From contig WARS01000034.1 of the NCBI GenBank assembly GCA_008933995.1, forward strand, positions 1,689,501-1,753,500: a stretch of DNA of 64,000 nucleotides, in the 5' to 3' direction. The position numbers were made by a program, and so were the translations under genes. Below are positions 57,270 to 64,000 of this stretch, in pieces. The notes beneath the pieces are model-generated. The model did not search any database. It was given only the letters and a program-made list of their open reading frames with translations, and was not told the DNA's origin. Source of the stretch: Datnioides undecimradiatus (Eukaryota; Chordata; Actinopteri; Lobotiformes; Datnioididae). Positions within the stretch are counted from its first letter, which is position 1. Every line of letters starts with the position of its first letter.

Positions 57270-60200
57270 GGCATGCACAGACAGAGGAGAAAGGCAATGA
57301 TGCGTTAGACAGTACAGTAAGTCTGTCGAGTGTCTCCCGTCAGTCATTAGGTCTGTTCAGGCATGGATACACACACTGATGTAATGAGGCACAGTGAATG
57401 TGCTCAGTCTGTGTGAGTGTTTAATAGATTGAAAGATGAATCATTCCAGGGATGACCTGATTCTTCAGGGAAGTTTGAGCATATGTGTGTATGTGTGTGG
57501 GCTCCTGTGTGCATGTTTGGGGGTTAATGGCGCATGAAATTATGCCTTCATTAGCATCTCCTCAAGATAAACCACATGATGGGACAATAATCATATCTGT
57601 CAGTTACATGACAGAAACAAAGAATATTTGCGAGACTAATCGTTAAATGACGGTGGAGGGATTATTCAAAACCTTTTGTTTTGGTCTTTAATCCAGATCT
57701 GATTGGATTTAACAGGAGAAACAGCTGTTGCTAACATTGCAGCCACGTACTGTATACATCTTTACATTTTTATGAAAGTCAGGGCAGTGGAACTGTTTTC
57801 ATGGTGTTTAGGTGCACTGTGAGTTCATTCGCTCCATGCATTGTCCCTTACCTGAAGCACTAATGTCGCTAACATTAACCTGTTGACAAATGACTGATAT
57901 AATGAATTTTTACATAAAATGATCTTTTCCATGTGGACTGTGCACTGATTTTCCACCAAAGGTATTCAGCTGGCTGCCTTCTTAAACACATAAGTATATT
58001 AAAGATTATATTTCAGCTAAATATTCTTTATATAACTATATAGCTTTTTGCATTATAAGGAGGAAGCAGTTTACATATTGATCCGTATTGTGAATGTATA
58101 CACTGACAATGCAGATATATCTGCGACAAGTATAGCAGCTCACATTAGCAGGCAACCGATAGCCGACTGACTCCATCATTCATAATATTGTTAGACATTT
58201 GCTGGAGATCTGCATGCTTCTTGTTAATGAATATTTTACAGTGATGAAATTAAACCTGCCTATTGCACCCCAATTCTGCCTGTGTCTTGCAGCCATGCAG
58301 TCTGGGATCCAAACCGTTGCCTGCTGTAAATCCTCGTGATCCTCGGAAATGTGCGGCTGCTGTGCAAGGATGTGGGTTTTCTTTTTATTTAACAACCGTG
58401 CGCGGACCCACCACAGTCACCCAGATGAGTCAAATCACATCACAGGGCGATCCAGATCTGAGGCGGTGTGTCTATGCGCACGTGATGTGTGAGGTGAGGA
58501 CGAGGGTGACAGCCAGGAAACCGCCTCCGGTGTCATCCAGCTCTTTATCACAGTGATGCCAAATGAGAAGCTCCACATGTGTAGAGATGATTTTTAATGT
58601 CAGGACTGAAATCTGCCCTCAGATCTCGAACACAGCAAGGAGAGATAATGTGACCACTCCTGTCGTCATCGTCGCTCTGTTCAGAAGCTATGAAATGTTA
58701 ATCACCGTTGACTGATGGTAACGTTGACGTGACGGTTGGGTTTTGACGTGTGCTCAGATGGCTTTCAGGTGACACAATGTGGCCCCTGGCTGCTCCCCTG
58801 GATGTCCTCAGCTGTTAATGAATGACAGGAGCTGATTGCATTTCTGAATGTACGACCAGAGGTGCAGCCAATGTTTTGGAGGCGCCTCAGCTTCAAACTC
58901 CACATTAGCGATTTTATCTCATCACGAAGACAGTCAATTATAATATAAGATAAAAGAGATCTGGGTGGTGGAAGTCCTACAGAACACTTTATATTAGTTT
59001 AATCTATTCAAATTAAGCTGGTTTGTCTCAAAAGAAAGACAGACTAAAAAAAAAAAAAACATTTTTTAATTTTATACTAAATCTGCTCATCCTAACATAT
59101 CTTTTGGCTCAAATCCATCTGTAGCCATTTCATAAATTAATTAATGACAGTTTAGTCAGAAGTGATGCTGAATGGCCAGATAATAAAGGTTAGTTTTAGC
59201 CTGCATTACTGGGTGCTTGGTACACAAAGCTTATATTCCCCACAGCTCAAACTGTGAGCTTTACACTGGATGTATATAAGTGTGTGATCCTGGTATCTCA
59301 ACTGAAAATAAAAGAAAAATCTCTTTAATCATAACAGAGTGGCCTTGGTTTTGACCCATTTGATCTGAGGTGTCAATAGATGTTGGTGGTGCCTCACTGA
59401 GCAAAGAGGTGGATAGAAATCAGTTTTCTAACGCTCTAAATAAGGCCTCCACATCCACACTGAAATAACCTTCTCAGAAATTTAATGTTCTGGCTAAATA
59501 TAGCGAACATCCAGGCCATCTCTCTGGCCCATATATGTGCTAACTCTCCAGCAGACCTATATGAAAGTGCCAGACATGGCTGCTGGGAGATGTGAGAGCA
59601 TCACGGGGCAACCTGCTAAAGTACACTGAGCTGTGTTAACTGTGAACTGTCTGAAAAGTCACTTCTGCAGACAGCTTTCACTGTCACTGGTTTGCTGGGG
59701 AAATCACAGGTGTAAATAATAAAATATATTACGGCTGAGTTCCATTTAGCTGTTTCAGTTTCAGGGCTTGCTCGTGCTGGATCCTGAATAAAACAGAGCC
59801 ATTATTAATGGAACATCTGTGTTTTGCCTCGACATCTGCTGTGGAAAAGGTCCATGTTTTTTTGGGACTTTGACTATTATTCTTATTACTGACTGACCGC
59901 TTTTCTTTTAGTAATTTAATTTAGTAACTTAATTAATTTATCATTTGTTTTAGTGTTTAATCCACAGTCTATGACAAAACTGTGACAATCACAGTTAAAA
60001 TGGTCTCTTTTCTCTTTCCTGACTAATGGTTAAGAAAACCTTGACATGTACGAGGCTACACCTAGCTGTTATTTGGCATTTTACTTTAACAATTATCAAT
60101 TCATAAGAACAGTTGGTGATTAATTTTCCATCAGTCATGATTGTGCCAAATTCAAATGCAAATCGTCATGACGTAAATGGGAAACATTAGGGAAATCAAT

Positions 60201-60920
60201 GATTCCAACCTTGTTTAAAAGCAGAAAGAAATGTATCTGTGTCATCTGGATCCCTCACTGTGGTGTGCCACACAGTCAGATGAGAGCATCCCAGAGCCTC
60301 CTAATAGCTGAGCTCCCTTCCCTTTGTCAGCACTGCGGTGATGTTCATGCGATCTCTGGAGCTCATCCACATATCAGCCCGCACCCCCCACCCCACTCGG
60401 TGCCAAGCCTCGGCACCGTGGCCTGGAAACCAGCACCAGACATGGCGAGGATGCGGTGAGCAAAGCCAAAACCTAACGCTGCCCAAACTGATGGAGGGAG
60501 CTCGGGAGGGGGATGGGCGTGGAAGGAGGAGGTGTGATTGTGTCAGCATCTGTGAGTGCGCATTTATCTGCAGGAATATGGGAATCCTGCATACAGATAA
60601 GAGAATATGTGCATATTTAACGTCTGCACACGCGAAGGGCAGCCAACAGAAATATCCAACGTCTTCCAAAACGGTTTGGAAAAGACAAGAAAGAAAGCTG
60701 GAAATCAAATGGAGGCGTGCTGACCCTCTTACAGCTCTGTCTTCTGTTGAAGCTTCCTGAAAAGGAACAAGCAGTTGAAGCAGGAGGCGTGCTGTGGGGT
60801 TAGTTTGAGCTTTTGGGTGGTGTTGCTGGGATTTTGAGGCTTGGGGAGACGGAGGGGGCTCATACCAGCGTTTCTTTGATCTACTGAAGTGGCCTGAGGT
60901 CTGAGCTGCCTGCTGTGAGT

Positions 60921-60939
60921 GGGGCGGGTGGGTGGAGGG
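60921..60939 (+). other. G-quadruplex motif
   Basis: GGGG-C-GGG-T-GGG-TGGA-GGG on the plus strand, loops of 1, 1 and 4 bases, about 30 bases before a (TG)n tract. Confidence 0.8.
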
Positions 60940-60967
60940 TAAGTAGGTGGAGTGGAGGTGTGTATGA

Positions 60968-60983
60968 GTGTGTGTGTGTGTGT
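60968..60983. repeat. (GT)8 microsatellite
   Basis: Short GT tract; faces the (AC)16 tract at 61121. Confidence 0.93.
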
Positions 60984-61118
60984 AATTCAGCACATAAAAA
61001 CCAAGGTTAGACATAAAAACACTACAGTGCTTGGCCTTGTATGGAACAGTAATTGTTTTAATGAGATTAGATGTCAGGTGAGATGAATATGAGAAGCTGT
61101 TTAGTTCATAAATTATAC

Positions 61119-61120
<2 letters not shown>

Positions 61121-61152
<32 letters not shown>
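61121..61152. repeat. (AC)16 microsatellite
   Basis: Uninterrupted AC dinucleotides. Translation through it produces part of the longest open frame of the window. Confidence 0.97.
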
Positions 61153-61154
<2 letters not shown>

Positions 61155-64000
61155 TTGTCACTCACACTTTCACACATACACTGTGATATGTGAGACAGAA
61201 TAGTGGTGTGTATGACACAGCATGACACCGTTTATAAGAGACAATGATGGTGTGGGTAAAATTAATGTCTAAGAGAGAGTAGTAGTGTGTATATGAATTT
61301 GAATAATAGCCTGTGCATGTATATGATGATATATCTGACACGTGTAGTGTAAGCTCCTGATTGGCTCGCAGCCTTAGTGTAATCTAACTCTGTAACTTCA
61401 AAATCCAGCTGCCAGTGTTACGCAACTCACAGAAGATGGTCTTCCAGTGTTTTCAACAAGCAGTAACTACAAAATATGAGCACAGCAGCAGAAAAGACAC
61501 ACACATACAATCAGTTACGTTTCACTAAACATAAAGGTCAAGGTGCCACATTGAGTTTTTGACCACTAAGCCATTTTTTCAAGAGTAAGTCCCTGTTTTT
61601 TCCCGTTTGTGTCACGCAAAAGGACACGATACAATAAAGTCAAACTAGACACTGTCCTGCCGCTGCTTTCACGCTTGTGAAGTGACAGGTGATGGTAAGA
61701 TGCAAAGGACAATTACAGTTTGCCTGCAATGACAGTGAAGGAGAAGAGTGCAAGCTAGCAAACAGAGCCAATGCATGAATAAAAACTGTTTTTGCAACTA
61801 ATGTATGAGAAAGGAACTGCCTTTGTCACGTTCGTTATGCTGAATGGTGCACACTATCGTCCAATCCTTTAATTTAGATAAAGAAAGTTCATACAGTCGA
61901 GTTTATCTGCTGAGTATGAGACCAAGTATGATTTATGACCCAAATGCCTTCTCACGGAATTGCTAATAATGAATAATATATTAATATACATATAATGTTC
62001 TGGTTTCCTAGGTGGCAAAGCACACCATTTGTTCTTTAAGTGGCTGTGGAGAAGCATGAAGATTACTAGTTCTGGTTAACACGGGGCGGGGCAGAAATGC
62101 ACCTTATCTTGCAGAGGTGGTAATGCACAGAGAAAGTGCATTAATGTAATAAATGGGGGATGTAGCCTGAGCAAACAAAGAGGAATTCCTTGTAAAACAA
62201 AGGATGATATCACACAGAGTACATGTGACACAATTGCAAATGCAGCAGAGAGTAGGTGGGCCGAGGGTGTAGCTAAGAGGGGGAAATGTCAATTGTATCT
62301 CCCCGATTTTCAGTCTGTCTCTACTTATAAAACTCCCATAAAACCAATAATGTTGTGCAGATGTAGACATTTTACCCGTGAGCTAACAATATAGAGGGCG
62401 CAGTATGTCGAGAATGCCTTTGATCAAGGCTTTATGAAGGAGACGGCCACTTTGATGATTTTGCTGACATTTCCAGGAGACTTTAAAGACTCAAGTCGGG
62501 CTAATCAAATCAGTGTGCCTTCGCTCTCTTCGAGGTTAGGTAGCATGTATGCGGCCGGCCTCTCGGGAGTTTGGTTTTTTTATGGTTTGGAGATGAGGAG
62601 ACATTGTGTCTAAGTGCTTTTTGAATTAATGAAAAGAGGTTTGCATTTTCTGTGGAGATTCCAGTCCTTCTGCAGGCTTCCTATTGAGAATAAGATGCAT
62701 GTTTGCAGCAGCGGCAGAAGAAGCATTCAGAGCGTTAACGGTAAAACACTAGAGTTTTAAAATACGCTGCCAGGATTAAAAGTCATGCATTCAAAATCAA
62801 ATCACCTTTAAAATATACTCAAAGTAAAAATACTTGCAGAAGCACCCATGCATGAATCATATAATATTATACTGGTGGATTAGAGTTTGTGATGCATTAA
62901 TGTTTACAGCACTTTGCATCTGGTAAAGGTGGAGCTTTAATGACTTCTGCTGGGTAATTTATATATTACTATACAATTTATTAGTTTATATATTGATTTG
63001 TTTGATGTTAATGATGAAATCTGCAAAGTGTCATGTGACTAAAGCTTTCAAATAAATGTAGCGGCATGGATTCATGAGCTAATTCATTCATTTCTTACAT
63101 TTTTAAATACTGTATAATATTATTGTTTCCTTATTCTGTAGTTTTATTTGAATATGTTTGGATTTTTGTAATCCTACAGACAGAATTCACAGTGTGTTCT
63201 GCTCTGCTCAGCTGGGACCCACTGACCTGGTAACATAATCTGTGTTAATGTATTTCTCTGACGGACTCTGGATGTGTCTCTTACGTACGTCCCTTTGTCT
63301 GAGTATTAACATTTCACTTAAAGCCAGCGCCATTCATCTTCACCACATGACTGATTTCAAACGCCGACAGCATACAAATGCACTCACCGCACACACACAC
63401 ACACACCTGCATGTGCAAACACACCCATGCTGGCACATCCTGTTGGCTCAGTAGGCCACTGATGTATTCACAGCCTTTTCTTACACGCCGTTGCCTCGCT
63501 CTTCTCCATCTGTCCATTCTTTCCTTTCACCGTTTAGTCTAGACCAACCTAAAGCTGTCAGATAACACCGGTGTGGATAGAGCAAGGAATGAATTATACA
63601 GGGATGCGTTTAATGTCATCTGTTCCCAGCATAATTATGTAAATCTTTCCATTGTTGAGGGAGTCTTGGATTTCGGCTGACACAAATAGTTAACTGGCAA
63701 AGTTCTCGCTTTCTCAGCCCCGACTCATTGCACTTCTTTACACCGTGTAATTGAACTCACCACGCCGATTACATGATCTGAACCTTCACAGTGTCACAGA
63801 TTTTATCATCAACCTGGGGTCTTATCATGGTCAGTGCAGCGTGTGTAATGGCCGACACAATGTGAGATGGTGCCAGCGATGCCATTTCTGTGGCCGCTTC
63901 AATTTTTGAAAATATCCCGGCCATTAAATCGTACGGGTGCTCTCACACGGATCTGAATCACCAGGCCTATTTCTGGACGTTTCCACCTCCTGGACACATC

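Larger units (their letters stand above)
51388..64000. other. Non-coding 5' flank of rnd3
   Basis: No gene recognised over 12.6 kb upstream of the promoter. The first 100 bases are GC-rich (proximal promoter); the rest is AT-rich with a retroelement tail at 53478, microsatellites at 53653, 57243, 60968 and 61121, a G-quadruplex motif at 60921 and a high-complexity block at 56810-57010. The longest open frame of the window (minus, 61161-60301) is judged spurious. Confidence 0.65.

Noticed and set aside
60301-61161. Longest open frame of the window (286 codons, minus strand)
   Set aside because: It begins inside an (AC)16 tract and passes a second GT tract, both of which lack stops on the minus strand. 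The rest has no recognisable domain and no splice or promoter context. A chance frame is the simplest reading.
1-64000. CRISPR arrays, rRNA, intact tRNA genes, viral or toxin genes
   Set aside because: None seen: no spaced direct repeats, no rRNA-like sequence, no complete A-box/B-box pair, and no viral or toxin coding sequence was recognised.

Overview
This window is vertebrate nuclear DNA, almost certainly from a teleost and probably a spiny-rayed fish. Its only recognisable protein-coding gene is a split rnd3 (RhoE) orthologue with GT-AG introns. The rest has low gene density, many (CA)n/(GT)n microsatellites, an L2-like LINE fragment, a retroelement tail ending in (AGAT)n, and several decayed copies of two dispersed repeat families of the kind common in percomorph genomes (one built around a TTAGCTTAGC core, one around CATCCTCTGGGGACCATGAATG). 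No bacterial-type operons, CRISPR arrays, rRNA or intact tRNA genes were seen.

Layout: positions 1 to about 38,800 are non-coding and hold repeats, one degraded LINE reverse-transcriptase fragment (about 6,862-7,305, minus) and some high-complexity stretches that may be regulatory. Positions about 38,810-51,345 are the rnd3 gene on the minus strand: a TATA/CCAAT promoter at about 51,363-51,387, a short 5' UTR, five coding exons (51,191-51,042; 50,623-50,536; 43,052-42,943; 41,494-41,360; 41,153-40,905) and a 3' UTR of about 2.1 kb ending near an AATAAA signal at 38,828-38,823. The joined exons give 732 nt, a 243-residue protein ending in a CAAX box (CSVM). Positions 51,400 to 64,000 lie upstream of the gene and again hold no recognisable gene.

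Biology: Rnd3 is an atypical Rho-family protein that stays GTP-bound, sits on membranes through farnesylation and opposes RhoA/ROCK signalling. The fish protein keeps the substitutions that disable GTP hydrolysis. It differs from the human protein at several C-terminal residues reported as ROCK phosphorylation sites and lacks one residue just before the G5 loop, as might be expected of one of two teleost duplicates. The isolation of the gene in long non-coding flanks fits the gene-poor surroundings of RND3 in other vertebrates, where long-range regulatory elements are plausible. I did not find a previously undescribed biological system. The most useful leads concern rnd3 itself (start-codon choice, phosphosite turnover, microRNA sites in the 3' UTR, an intron-2 enhancer candidate), three strict G-quadruplex motifs, and the repeat families.
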